Source: Pilaira anomala (lineage: Eukaryota > Mucoromycota > Mucoromycetes > Mucorales > Mucoraceae). From it: 64,000 nt of DNA. The DNA is taken from assembly GCA_025716855.1 (NCBI GenBank), contig JAIXMQ010000064.1, forward strand, positions 1 through 64,000, read 5' to 3'. The notes beneath the pieces are model-generated. The model searched no databases. It saw only the letters and a list, made by a program, of their open reading frames with translations, and was not told the DNA's origin. The first letter of the stretch is position 1; each line of letters opens with the position of its first letter. A program made the translations under genes and the position numbers. Shown in pieces: positions 35,023 to 46,857 of the stretch.

Positions 35023-37507
35023 AAAAAAAAAGAAAAAAAAAAAAAACTCCATACCTATTCTTTATTTTCCCCCCAACTTTATTATTGTACATACATATAT
35101 CTTTCTATTTTCCTTTATAGCATTTTCTTATCAAATAAATTTTTTCTCATACATTGTAAATATTTAGTCTTTTTTTTTCTGTGTGTGAGTCGGCATGGTA
35201 ACCGATTGATCCGATATGATGATATTCACACAAATAATTACTTTTGGTGATTGAACCGATACATTGAATTGCATATAGCATCTGTACCGACGGTTTCATT
35301 TCCTCAAAGAGTAATAGAAACCGGTTACAATATTCTATATTTTCACCCTCAGACCACTTTTATTCATTATTGTTAAATTGTATAATATAGAACAACAAAG
35401 ATCGCTGTAGATAAACAGAAAAGGTGTACGACACCAACTTTTTTTTTTTTTTTTTTTTTTTTTGTTATCTACAGGTGATACGAAAACTAGAATTTCAATT
35501 CATAAAAAGTTTTGAAACTTGGAATGACCACAAAACAAATAAATTTGGATTAATTTTGTGGGGTAAAGAAAGTTTCCCATACTCAACAATTTCTATTTCT
35601 CACACGTACAAAATGAGCTTTTTTAAAATTTATACACACAAAAAAAAAAGCTTTTTGACTATTAGACCAATAATTCTTTTTTATTTCAAAACCTTATAGG
35701 AAGAAAGATAAACAAAAGAAAACTTTTTATGTAAATTCGTCAGGATCTTAATATATCAGGTCATGAATCCACCATTTTTATAGGTTCCGACTTGTAACGG
35801 GGAAATTTTTGCCTGTTAGTACTGTGTTACCAATAGTTTTTTATTTATTTATTTTGTTGTTATTCTTTTTTTTTATATATTGCTTTTATTGTGTGGGGAA
35901 AATATGAATATTTATTAAAAAAAAAAAAAAAAAAAAAAAATTGTTTTATGTTGTGTTATATATATATATATATTACTTCTTTTACAATTTACATATATAT
36001 ATATTTATTTTTAAATGTATATCCTGAATGACGTCGTAATTACTCTCATCTCTTTTCCCGTTTTCTTACTATCAGGGTCTACAGATAAGGTTACACTCTC
36101 CTCTACGAAAAAAAAAAAAAGAGAGTCTGGTTTCGAAATAAGAAGAGAATAGATCTTTTTCATCTACTTGGTATTTTAAGCATTGAACTTGGCTAATTTA
36201 ATTCAACTGCGTGGCTTAACTAATCACTTTTTTATTATTATTATTATTTTTTTTTTTTTTACCCGCTTATTACTGTTCAAAACACAAGGGAACACAATCT
36301 ATACTTCAATTTCCGCCTTCTCTCTTTCTTTTTTTTACTTATCTCGATCCCTCTAAAAGTAAAAAAAGACAAAGTTAAGTGCAGCAATATTGAATTTCAA
36401 ATCTGATAAACGCTTTTGTTTTGTTTATACACACTCTCTTTCTTTTCTTTTTTTCTCTCGGTTCAACTTTAACTAATTACGGAAACGTTTTAAAAAAAAA
36501 CTTTAAGCACTCAACTCTCTTTCCTCTCTCTCATTGATTCATGCTTTCTCTTTTTCTAACCTATACAAGGAGTCAACTGTTTCACTTAATGTCGATCGAG
36601 ATAGAGAATAAACTTTTTTTCTAAATTAGTTAAACGCCTTTTCGTTCAGATAGTCTTGTAATAAACTTTTTTTTTTTTTTTTTTTTTTTTTGTTTTACTG
36701 ATAAAAGATGTCAATTAGACCGAGAAAAGAGGAAGAGCGCTCTTAGAATATAATCGCCTCCACCCCCACCCCCTTACTTATCTGAATGACACATCTTTAT
36801 GCAGTCTATTGTAATAATAATAATCCTGGGTTTGAGAGAAATGATACAGATGTTATCTTCTCTCTCCTTTTCTCTTGTTTATATGTTTTGAAATTAAATA
36901 AAATCTATTTGTTTTATAAATACTCATACGAAAAAAAAAGGAGGTATGTACGCGCGATAATAAAAGTGTAACACTGGTTGAAAATTATTAACTTTAAAAA
37001 AAAATAATACGTGCTAAGACACATATATTCAAAATATCTATATATTAGAAGGTTCACGGGGTAATACATAAAACTAAAATTGTTCAATCTGGATAAAAGG
37101 AATGTTCCGTTCGCTGCATAATCTGGTCTTTTGTACAAAAAAAAAAAAAATATATAGTTTAGATTAGAAAGTTTCGACTTATTTTATTTTTTTTCAGTCT
37201 TTTAATAGTTTTAAGCTTTTGTTCTAATCTTTCTTTTAAGATTGCTTATCACTATTTAAGCATTTGCTTTAAACTAAAAAATGTCTATAATTTGCTCCAT
37301 GGTATTAGCTATATTCCCTTTCTCTCTCTCTCTCTCGCACGGAACAAAAAAAATTTTGTTATATTTATTTACTGTGAGAATTATAATCGTCTGTGTGTGA
37401 GTGTGAATTAGATTTCTACAAGTTCCATATAAAAAAAAAAAATTTTTTTTTTTTTGGTACACCTAAAAAGAGTGACTGAACGGAATTTTCTAGTTGGTCG
37501 AGACTCA

Positions 37508-37511
<4 letters not shown>

Positions 37512-37547
<36 letters not shown>
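37512..37547 (+). repeat. CT/AG dinucleotide microsatellite
   Basis: Eighteen CT units in non-coding DNA. Confidence 0.95.
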
Positions 37548-37551
<4 letters not shown>

Positions 37552-38505
37552 CGCTAAGGTCGGAATCCTATCTTTCATATCAAACAATGGTCAATGCTAG
37601 TTTACTTGAAATGTAAATCCTTGTCGTACTAAATCAACGCTGAATTTTAAAAAAAAAAATATACACAATATTTAATCAGCATTATTAGAGCGCGCAGCAG
37701 ATATGAATCTTTTAATAGATATAGCATAAAGAAAAAAAAAAAAAAACTGATTTTCAATAGGTACATACTTATTAGTAATAATCGAAAAAAGTTGAGAAAC
37801 GCTCATGATATTTTTTTTTTTTTTTTTTTTGTGTAAGGATTATTTTTTATATATATTTATTTAAATTATATATATATATCTATATATTAAAATGTTTCTT
37901 TAATAATTTTAACCGAGATAAACTTTCTTTGTCCGTTAAATATCTATTTTTTTTTTTATTGATGAGAAAGTTTTTTTTTTTTTTTTTTTTTTTTTTTAGT
38001 TTTACTGCGTCAAGATCTCGGGCGGAATTAGATCAATATGCGGTCGAGAAAAGACAAAGTTCGAATTATAATCCGATACAGCAGAACAGCAGAAAAAAAG
38101 TCTGTGTTGACAGCACCCCTCCGCCCCCCTTTGTTTTTTATGCAAGTTTGTTATATCTCGTTGCAATATAAATAAACGATGCCATTTTGGCTATTAATAC
38201 TTTTTTTTTTTTTTAATCTCTAAAAAAAAATCCCCCCGATTTTAACAATCTACATATTTTTTATTGTTATTACTCTATTTTATGTTTTCTAAAAGAAGGA
38301 TAGTATAAGCCAAAGCGTGAAAGAATATTCTATTTTTTCACATGGTTGTACGGGCATTGCAGTGTATACAGAACTAACTAAAGCGAAAAATAAAGTGTAT
38401 CAGCTGAATTTATTGTTGCATTTGCAGTTGGTCTACATTTGTATTTTACAAGAGAGTGAGAGAGTAACTAACAGTTTATAGAAAATAAAAATAAAAGTAT
38501 AATTT

Positions 38506-38570
38506 CTTGAATTTCGTGCAAAAATTTCTATACTTGAATTTCGTGTAAAAATTTCTAGTACTTGAATTTA
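38506..38570 (+). repeat. 27-28 base tandem repeat, about 2.4 copies
   Basis: Unit CTTGAATTTCGTG(C/T)AAAAATTTCTA(G)TA at 38506-38532 and 38533-38560, with a partial third copy to 38569. The copies differ by one substitution and one added base. Confidence 0.85.
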
Positions 38571-39179
38571 CGATTTTTATTTTTCCCCCTGTTATTTCAT
38601 CAAAAAAGTTTCGGTTTAAAACTCATCATTCAGGCACAATTATCACAAATGTTTCAAAAAAGAACTTTAATACTCTCACAAGATTTACAATTCTACTCTT
38701 ATTTTTTCTTTTTTTGTCCATTGCTCTTTTTAAAAAAATAAACTAATATTATATATATTTTTCTTTTCCATTTACTACATCAAATGTACACAATCAGGCT
38801 TATTGGAATTTGGTGTTTTCTGCATAAATTCCATAAATAAATGTCCGCCTTAGAAAAAAAAAAAATCACTAATTTTAGGTAGAATAGATCAGGTTTTAAA
38901 AACCTAAAATGTCTCATGCTTAAAACATTTTCCTCGGCGAGTTGATTTCCTATCATTTTTATTTTTTTTCGTGATTAAAATTATTTGCAGAAATTTTACT
39001 TGACTTTAATTAAAACACCTTTATGTTGGCGCTTTATAATCATCATCACCGTTCGTATAAGTAGTTCTTGCATAATATAAGCGTGAAAAAGTTAGCGAAA
39101 AGGGCTTTGAATCATATATGAACAGATACGAAAAAAAAAACGATTCAAACCTGTGAGGTCAAGGTTTCAAGTGCTTCAG

Positions 39180-40250
39180 TAATACCACAGCCTTCTGTGC
39201 AAGCAAAAAGAAGAAAAAAGGAAATCAAGAACCGATAGCTTTAAATGCTATACAATTGTGAAGCTAGAGATGATGTCTAAGAAGGCGACAAACACAACAA
39301 ACGAAATATTGTCATCCAGCTTTGGTAATTGAATGGCCCATAATACTGCGAAGTCGGATCGAGCAGAAGTGAAATAGAATGATTTGAATGTTAATTCAGC
39401 ATTGGAGACTGCGACCTGTATTGAACTTGTTTAATGGGATACTATGTTTGACAATGATGAATTAAAATTCCGTTATCTTGCTCTCACAAGAAGAGGTACC
39501 TCATAACACAAAATCTGTATAAAAATATGCAGTTAGAAAATGCAGTGATACCGAAACTAAGTATCTTACAGCATTTATAGGAGACAAATCTTCAAGGTTG
39601 AATCTTTCAGTTGTGTCTGCTGAACTGTTATTAGAAGAAAAGCTATCTTCTAATAAGGATTCATTATTATCATAATGTAATGAAAATAGTAAATGATATA
39701 CTCAAGTGATATTCGTAGACTTATATATGTATACAGGTTAATTTTATCAGAAATTTACAATTTTTTAATCCTTTTATGAAAGATATCTACATCAAAAAAG
39801 TTCAGTAGGCTAACTCTTCCAGCAATAGAGTGCGATTCTCTACCAGTTTATCAAATCATAATACTAGTCCAAATGATGTTTTTAACAAAAATAACAATAT
39901 ATTTGATGAGAAAGTTCTTGATGATCCAGGATGAAAAATCACATTTACTCAGGACCAAGAACAGAAAAACAGAGCTATATGCTTTGTTATTAATGACTGA
40001 AAAAGTTTAAGTTGCCGTAATTGTGGGGCGTAATCTAGCAGATGTAATTATAGTTTATCATTTAACAGTATAGAAGACATGTAGGAACGGAAGCGAGCAA
40101 GGAATGGCCTTCTATATAGATGTTTTGCGAGAGATGCTTTATTTAGCTCAAGTAAAATCAAGCTGAAAGAGTATGTACCTTCAGAAAACTAATGGAATGA
40201 AGAAGCGAATCCTGTTGTTTACAACAATTTAATTTATTTTAAGAAAGCAT
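39180..40250 (+). pseudogene. Decayed coding sequence of unknown origin
   Basis: Base composition changes to less homopolymer-rich, more coding-like DNA. Several frames show protein-like stretches broken by stops: SDRAEVK then NDLNVNSALETATCIELV, then FDNDELKFRYLALTRRGTS (about 39355-39504); SNRVRFSTSLSNHNTSPND and NNIFDEKVLDDPG (about 39823-39932); VAVIVGRNLADVIIVYHLTV and GMAFYIDVLREMLYLAQVKS (about 40010-40166). No intact ORF exists. It may be an old host gene or a transposon protein; I do not recognise the family, and some stretches may be chance. Confidence 0.35.
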
Positions 40251-40431
40251 GAATATCGTAATTACTTCATAATTATTAATAAACAGATATGATATTGCCA
40301 CTTTCTAAGTTTACTATGTTATTTAACACGGTATAGAATATTCGTTTCTTATTACATACTTATTCATTGATCATGTTATAAATAGCGAGCCTATTTAAAT
40401 CTCAAGTAATAATCTGAACATTTACTCTCAC

Positions 40432-40456
40432 TTACTCAAATCGAGAATTTGAGTAA
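40432..40456. repeat. Perfect inverted repeat (hairpin) after a TATAAATAG box
   Basis: TTACTCAAAT at 40432-40441 and ATTTGAGTAA at 40447-40456 form a 10-base-pair stem with a 5-base loop. A TATAAATAG motif lies about 55 bases upstream near 40377. Function unknown; it could belong to a decayed element or promoter. Confidence 0.7.
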
Positions 40457-40703
40457 GAGCGGAACGGTATTACATTTTTAAGTCAACAATTTGACGATTA
40501 AGAAGAAGTAAGAATCGGTAGATCATTATATGCCTATTTTTCTTTTTTTCATCTTCAAATATAGGTTATCTTTCTCATGCTAACCTTCTATATACAATAA
40601 GGGAGAATGTTTTGTACCTTGATACATCTTCATGACATAACTACACCTCAAGCAGTAATATTTAATCCCATCAAAAATGCAAATAAAAAAATTCGGACAT
40701 GGG

Positions 40704-40736
<33 letters not shown>

Positions 40737-41093
40737 ACCGGCACAACCAGTTTTGTCTTGAAAACGCCAAATTCTATAAACCTGACTGTATATTTAGGTT
40801 ATCAATACTCCTTTTTTGTAAAGATACTTTATATGCAGGTTTTCTTTTCCATTACTGGACTAAATAAATATTTATATTATACACTCCTTTTTTTTTTTTT
40901 AACTCATTTTCACTATATGTACACTTTTTACAGTACTTTAGTCATCAGTGAGAAAATCGATTATTAAAACTCAATAAAAGACTGACTGACAAATTGATTA
41001 CTCAACGTTTTTTTTTTTTTTAGTAATTCAGGACGGTCAAATCAAGAAAGATATTTCTTTTTTCTTCTTTTTTATTTATTTACTTGTGAAAAT

Positions 41094-43283
41094 ATGTCAA
41101 GTATTCAGAGTGAATCAACTCAAAACGATATAGAAAAGCAAGAAAATGCTTTGTCCATCACAAAGAAACGACTCTACTTGATCATTGCCTCGTAAGTTTA
41201 ACCTTCATTTCACTTTCTGACCAAAAAAAAAAAAAAAAAAAGAGAGAAAGAGTCGTATTAAAAATACAAGTATTTTAGACTATGTGTCGTTTCTTTCTTG
41301 GCCGCATTTGATAATATCATTGTAGCAAGTAATACACCACTCATAGCTTCCGGTAAATAAATTAAGAATAAACCAAAGAAATTCAGATTGATTAACTTTA
41401 TATATTTAGAATTTAATGGTTTTGCTCTTTACGGTTGGGTTAATACCGTAAGATTATCCGATAATTTGAGAAAAGGATAACCTTTACTCAACTCCCCTTT
41501 TTTTTTTCTGGATATTAGGCTTTTTTATTAACAGCATCGACTTCACAACCATTATATAGTAAATGTGCAGATATGTTTGGTAGAAGAATATGCTTTTTGT
41601 TTGCAACCGGTAGTTATTTAATTGGTGCTGTTTTATGCGGTGCAGCTCAATCGATGGTCATGTTGATCGTTGCAAGAGCTTTATGTGGTTTAGGTATAGG
41701 TGCATTTGATACATTGATGAAAATTGTGGTAGCAGGTAAGGAAAAAAAAAAAAAAAAGAGAGAGAGAGATTGAGTTAAAGATCTATCTGTATACTAAATG
41801 TGTTTTACTAGATTATGTTCCTGTAAGATTTATTGGTACATATCAATCCTTGTTGGGTATATCGTGGGGATTAGGTTATGTCGTGGGAGCTCTTGTTGGT
41901 AAGCTTTAATTCATATTAGTTTATGGAGTGAGTCAAATCAAATACTGACATGTGATTTTTTAGGTGGTGTGGCGGCTACGAATTCCGGTTGGAGATCCGT
42001 ATTTTGGATGGCAGTAAGTCTTATCATTTCTTTTATCAATATACATCCATACTCACTTTTTTTTTTTTTATAGCTTGGATTGTAAGTATAAAAGGATCGA
42101 GAATGAGAGTAGATAGATCGATTGGGGAATAGTTACTAACTCAATTATGGTTACACAGTTGCGTCGTTGCGCTGGTTCTTGTGTTCTTTTCGATTGAAGG
42201 ACGTGAGACTGGTTTGAATAGTTCTAGCGAACTACTAGGCACCATCGATTTCTTTGGTATCTTCCTTTGGACAGCAGGTGTCGTGAGCCTTGTACTTGCC
42301 TTAAGTTGGGGAGGTACAACATATGAATGGAATTCAGCTACGATAATTGCATTATTTTGCGTTGCAGGTGTTTTACTCTCGATATTCACCATTTTTGAGC
42401 ACAAGTTTGCAAAAGATCCAATCATTCCACGTGGTATCTTTGCAAATCGCAGTACGATCCTTATTTTAATTGCTGGATTTTGTTATGGTGGATGCTTTCA
42501 ATCTTTAATGACCTATGTTCCTTTATACCTTAGCGTGATTCGTAAAGAAGATGCTATGGCTTCTAATCTTGAATTACTCTGTCTAGTCTTATTGGCTTGT
42601 ATTTTTAATGTCTTGACTGGACTTGTAATTGTAAAGACAGGTAAATATACTTGGGCATCACGTGCTTCTTTATCTGTCTTGGTCATTGCTTGTGGCGTAC
42701 TGAATTTATTGGACGTCAATTCAAGTCGTGGGGTTATTGTTGGGTTGATGATCGTGACAGGTATTGGAAGTGGTGGTATGATTAATAGTGAAATCATTAC
42801 TGCTCAAGCATCCGTTGCGATTCAACAGTAAGTAAAAAAAAAAAAAAAAAAAAGGTAAATGTTTGTTCGTGTATTTACTTTTTATTGTTTAGCGTACCAT
42901 CCATTGTTGCCTTCATGACATTTTGTGATCAAGTAGGTGGAATTACCGGTATCACAATTCAAGGTAGTATTCTGTCAAATACTTTAAGTTCAAGATTACA
43001 TGCTCTAAATTTACCTGGGGTTATGCCAGAACTTGTACGAGAGAGTTCAGCTTATCTTTGGGGATTACCTGAACCTACACAATCTATTGTACTTGATGTA
43101 TATATGGATGCAGTCAGAATGTCTTTTTGGGGATCGTTTGCATTTGCTGCAGTAGGTTTGATAGCCTGTCTTGGATTAAAATCTTATGTAATGAGAACTG
43201 GTATGAGCGACACAGATTCAGGTTCAGAACAATTTGTAGTAGATGAAAAACCGGCAGTACAACAATTAGAAAATAAGCAATAA
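41094..43283 (+). CDS. Major facilitator superfamily transporter, DHA2-like (14-helix)
   Basis: Nine exons: 41094-41191, 41279-41352, 41410-41447, 41519-41735, 41812-41898, 41964-42013, 42074-42081, 42159-42827, 42893-43283; 543 residues. The loop 2-3 motif A is YSKCADMFGRR. Helices follow in the DHA2 order: ARALCGLGIGAFDTLMKIVV, GISWGLGYVVGALVGG, GWRSVFWMA then LGFCVVALVLVFFS. The gene goes on through FFGIFLWTAGVVSLVLALSW to a last helix GSFAFAAVGLIACLGL and a short acidic tail. DHA2 members export drugs or move basic amino acids into the vacuole; the substrate here is unknown. Exon 7 is only 8 bases (cttggatt) yet is needed to keep phase and the helix continuous. Confidence 0.88.
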
Positions 43284-43732
43284 TTTAAACCTCTTTTTTT
43301 TTTTCTGTACATATACTTTACTATTCTCTTTTTTTTTTCTTATACACATACAGTGTTTTTAACACAAATTACGGTTTTGAATAACTACTTATTAACTTAA
43401 TAAATAAAATACCTTTAACTACATAATTAGAATTGAGTAGAAAAATATATTTTAGGGCGGAACTTGGTATCCCTCAAAATTTTTGTTTTGTAATAAATTT
43501 GTGCAAGGATTACTATATTTTCAAGACTTGAAGACATCTAGGCATTACCTGAGTTTATCATGCTATTATGTAGTTATGGAGCTTTTTATTCAAGATCTCC
43601 CGAGTTTTCACGTTTTAACATCAGTGTAATAAAAACACGCTAAAGCCGCCAAAATAACAAATTCCGATGCGACACATATGATAATGCATGTGAAAATTAA
43701 TTTTATTTATGTCAAAAGAAAAACAAAAAAGT
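43284..43732. other. Convergent spacer, MFS / PEX11
   Basis: 449 bases with both 3' flanks, AT-rich, no ORF. AATAAA occurs at about 43400, and the reverse-strand signal is not obvious. Confidence 0.5.
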
Positions 43733-44543
43733 CTAGGGGTTTGTCTTGTTCCATTGTGTCTTCATGGCCATTGCTGAAGTAATCATACCGGCAAAACCAA
43801 TAACACCTTCATCTAAATTGAGCAACTTTAATCCACCAAGAGGAATTAACATATCAACCATATCTTGTGTTAATTGATAAGAAATAGTTTGTTTTTCTCT
43901 AAACAAGAAAAAAAGAAATATACAATGTAAGAAAAAAAGCATTTTTTGCATCTTACTTTTTGGACTTACTTGATAAGTTTACTGGTTCCTTCTTTATCCG
44001 AAACAGCTTGTTGAGAACGAATCTGGATTTGTTTTAATTGATACAAGCTTGAGATAATGGAAGCAGTTAAAGCAACAAGCCAACATCTTTGTCCAAACTC
44101 TGACACTCTTTTAGGATCTTCTAATCTATAAAACTTGATGGTATCAAGCTATAAATCAAAATGTTAGTAAAATATATAAACAATTTATAAATAAAAAAGT
44201 ATATACTAACCAAGTTCATTGCTTCTGAAGTGTAATAAAGGAAATTACTAGTAAACTTGATAGTTTGTGTGGCTCTCAAGACAGGATCTTTTAAGGAAAC
44301 ACTCTTGATACTTGATTGTGCAAGCTCTACAGGCTTTAATAAACGGAAGAATTTACGACCAATACCCAAATGTGTCTTCAAGTTAACCCAGCGTTGAACT
44401 GTCTCTTTTGATGCGCCTGTGCGGAATAAATAAAACGCATAAAATCGAGCAAAATATTGAACAAGTCGACATGCCTTCTCTCTACCTGTAGTGACGTTCA
44501 AGTATTTGGTGAGTGCTGTTATTTGTGCTTCAGTGATAGCCAT
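43733..44543 (-). CDS. PEX11: Peroxin PEX11, peroxisome-division membrane protein
   Basis: Three exons on the minus strand, 44211-44543, 43970-44148, 43733-43898; 225 residues, family length. The ATG at 44543 is chosen because the preceding sequence is untranslatable leader. Pattern fits PEX11: an N-terminal amphipathic helix region (REKACRLVQYFARFYAFYLF), a conserved LLKPVELAQSSIKSVSLKDP, a central FTSNFLYYTSEAMNL, then RVSEFGQRCWLVALTASIIS and a C-terminal LIPLGGLKLLNLDEGVIGFA followed by GMITSAMAM, typical of the end of PEX11 proteins. It elongates the peroxisomal membrane before fission. Convergent with the MFS gene. Confidence 0.93.
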
Positions 44544-45420
44544 AGTTAAAGATATATAAGTCAAAAGAAATGAAATCAAAACCTTTAAATATTTCAAGAT
44601 TGAGTTTTTTTTTTTTTTTTTTGGCCCCCCGTAGTGACTGTTAGCATATGTCACAAAAAACAAATTTATACCTTCATGTGTCAAAATGGGTTTTTATAAA
44701 TCTTAATTTGTTTATTTTACTTGAAAGTAAGCTTTTACCTCTTTATTTTATTAAGAAGGGCTTTCTTTATTGTTAAAAGTTGTTAGAAGCTTATTAAGTA
44801 TCGTCTCTTTTGTCACACAACCAATCGCTTTATAAGGATGATATGGCAGTGCTTAAATTTTCTGCATTAAACGTATGCATGCATAAACTCAGAAAAAGAA
44901 AAAATAGTGATAAAAATACCCGCGAAATTCTTAACATTTACATTTTAAAAAGATGGAAATTCCATTATGGCTGTTATCAGAAAAAGGAAAAATGGCGATG
45001 AAGTTGTACAGTGATCGCAATCATTTTTTACACGAGAATATTTCAATCTTGGTTTTTGCCTCATGAAACACATTTTTCTTGTTACTCTAAAAAAAAAAAA
45101 AAAATTGGTGCGCGAAATATCTATCATGGTCTTACTTTTTTTCATTTTTAAACAGTTATTTGGGATATGTCAAAAACATATGTTTATTCCTTTCAATTAT
45201 GATGACTGAAATGATAAAATGTAAACAATATATGTATACAGTTTATCTTTGTATCACATAATTATTCCAAATAGGTCCTTTTTTTCCTCTTTTTAGTTTT
45301 CAAGTCCCGGTTGTTGTTTTTGCTTTTTTCTTTTTCAACTGATTTGTAATTTCCCTCTCTTTTTATTTTCTTTTTTTTTCATACTTTTTTGTGATAAAAG
45401 AGAAAGATAAAACAAAAAGA
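44544..45420. promoter_or_regulatory. Divergent spacer, PEX11 / sphingosine-kinase-like gene
   Basis: 877 bases containing both promoters. A poly-T run (44606-44622) lies near the PEX11 start, and pyrimidine-rich leader precedes the ATG at 45421. One TTG-started 63-codon frame at 44810 is judged accidental. Confidence 0.45.
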
Positions 45421-46857
45421 ATGCAACCTGTTCTCGCTAAAGATACAGAAACAGAGGAAGATGTTCAGTTATTAATAGAAAATCATCAGCTGATTGTGAT
45501 TCAGAGTCCAACACCACCATCCAGTCAAAGTAGCACAGTTGAAACAAAAGAGAAAGTTGACCTCGAGTTAATCTATAGTATTGATTATGCCTTAAACTTA
45601 TTATCCATTTATTTTATTGAGAAACAATTACCTGTGTCTGAGACTGGTGATGATAAAAAGACACTAACCAATATTCGTCCTCAAGATACCCAATGGCATC
45701 TGCGCACGTTGTGTTTTACTCTTGATAATGATGATTTTGTTACGCAGCTACAGAAGATTGCTTTGCCACACCGAAATCAATTATCAAATACCAAAATAGC
45801 TGTAGTAATGAATCCAACTTCAGGTCTTCGACTTGCTGAAACTTATTGGAAAACAATTGTACAACCAATGTTGGTCACGGCTGGTTTCAACGAATCAAAT
45901 ATCTCTATCTCGATAACAGAAGGAGATGGAAAAACTCGCGCTTTGGCTAAAACTATCGGTGAACGTATCCTGACAGCATCAGATCAAAATTCAAAACCAA
46001 TTGTAATTGCTATGGGTGGTGATGGCACAATTCATGAAGTAATCAATGGTCTCAAGGACTTAGGTCACGGTGATTTTCGGTTAGGCGTGATCCCTGCTGG
46101 ATCTGGTAATGCTTTTGCTTTGGGTTTAGACATTGAAAATGTAGAGCACGCAACTTTGAAGATCATTAAAGGCATAAAAGAAAAATCTTTCTATCTTATG
46201 GACGTTCAATTTGGTCATAGCAATGTTGATGAGAATTGGCAGCAGAAAATTGATTATGATCACCTTAAAGAACCTATCCGTTTATTAGTTGTCATGAGCT
46301 GGGGATTTCATGCACAAATCGTATCAAAGTCAAGATATCTTCGTTACTTTATGGGTAATAAAAGGTTTTCTCTTGTAGCCATGTTTTTATTGAAATTTTT
46401 GCATCAGTATGAAGGTGAATTAGTATTGAAGAGCCCCAAAAAGTATGATTCAGAATTGGAAAAGTTTGTTGATAATGAAAATGATGTCGTATTGGATGGA
46501 AGACAGCCAAATAAAGGATTTACTTATTTTATAGCTAGTAAACAGCCCTCTTTGGAAAAAGGATTTAACATTGCACCATTTGCTTCCTCATTAACCAATG
46601 ATATCGATCTAGTTTTAATGAGAGGTGTAGATGCAGATGTTTTGACAAAAGCAAGCATTAATGCCTTCCAAGGAGGTGTCCATGTAAAATCTAATGAAGT
46701 GGAATATTTTAAAACTTCTGATTTATTGCTACGTGTAAAACAAAAAGCTGAAATATGTTTGGATGGTGAGATTCATTCGTTGCCTGCAAATGGTGTACTT
46801 CATCTGAAAACTATAGGTTCGACGACTATAGAGTCATCAATTACTGTATTCGTTTAG
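45421..46857 (+). CDS. Sphingosine/long-chain-base or diacylglycerol kinase-like protein
   Basis: Single exon; 478 residues from the first ATG at 45421 (the longer frame begins at GTG 45391, which is not used). The DAGK catalytic domain reads IAVVMNPTSG (125-135), then VIAMGGDGTIHEVINGL with the nucleotide-binding GGDGT at 199-203, then IPAGSGNAFALGLD (PAGSGN 225-230), and near the end ICLDGE. This pattern is the sphingosine-kinase/long-chain-base-kinase type, which phosphorylates sphingoid bases on the cytosolic side of ER or Golgi membranes. No PH domain or signal peptide is seen. A decayed copy of its 3' end lies 820 bases downstream. Long-chain-base kinase versus ceramide kinase versus other DAGK-fold lipid kinase cannot be settled by eye. 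Confidence 0.9.
   Translation: MQPVLAKDTETEEDVQLLIENHQLIVIQSPTPPSSQSSTVETKEKVDLELIYSIDYALNLLSIYFIEKQLPVSETGDDKKTLTNIRPQDTQWHLRTLCFTLDNDDFVTQLQKIALPHRNQLSNTKIAVVMNPTSGLRLAETYWKTIVQPMLVTAGFNESNISISITEGDGKTRALAKTIGERILTASDQNSKPIVIAMGGDGTIHEVINGLKDLGHGDFRLGVIPAGSGNAFALGLDIENVEHATLKIIKGIKEKSFYLMDVQFGHSNVDENWQQKIDYDHLKEPIRLLVVMSWGFHAQIVSKSRYLRYFMGNKRFSLVAMFLLKFLHQYEGELVLKSPKKYDSELEKFVDNENDVVLDGRQPNKGFTYFIASKQPSLEKGFNIAPFASSLTNDIDLVLMRGVDADVLTKASINAFQGGVHVKSNEVEYFKTSDLLLRVKQKAEICLDGEIHSLPANGVLHLKTIGSTTIESSITVFV

Larger units (their letters stand above)
35023..39179. other. Long gene-poor spacer
   Basis: Four kilobases after the PP1-subunit gene, with long A/T homopolymers, TATATA tracts, a CT array (37512-37547) and a short 27-base tandem repeat (38506-38570). 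Open frames begin with homopolymer Phe/Lys runs and look accidental. No RNA gene was recognised. Confidence 0.5.

Noticed and set aside
44810..45001. 63-codon ORF between PEX11 and the lipid kinase
   Set aside because: Starts with TTG, is very Lys-rich and lies in a divergent promoter region.
45391..45420. Longer N-terminus for the lipid kinase
   Set aside because: The extension begins at GTG; the first ATG is at 45421.
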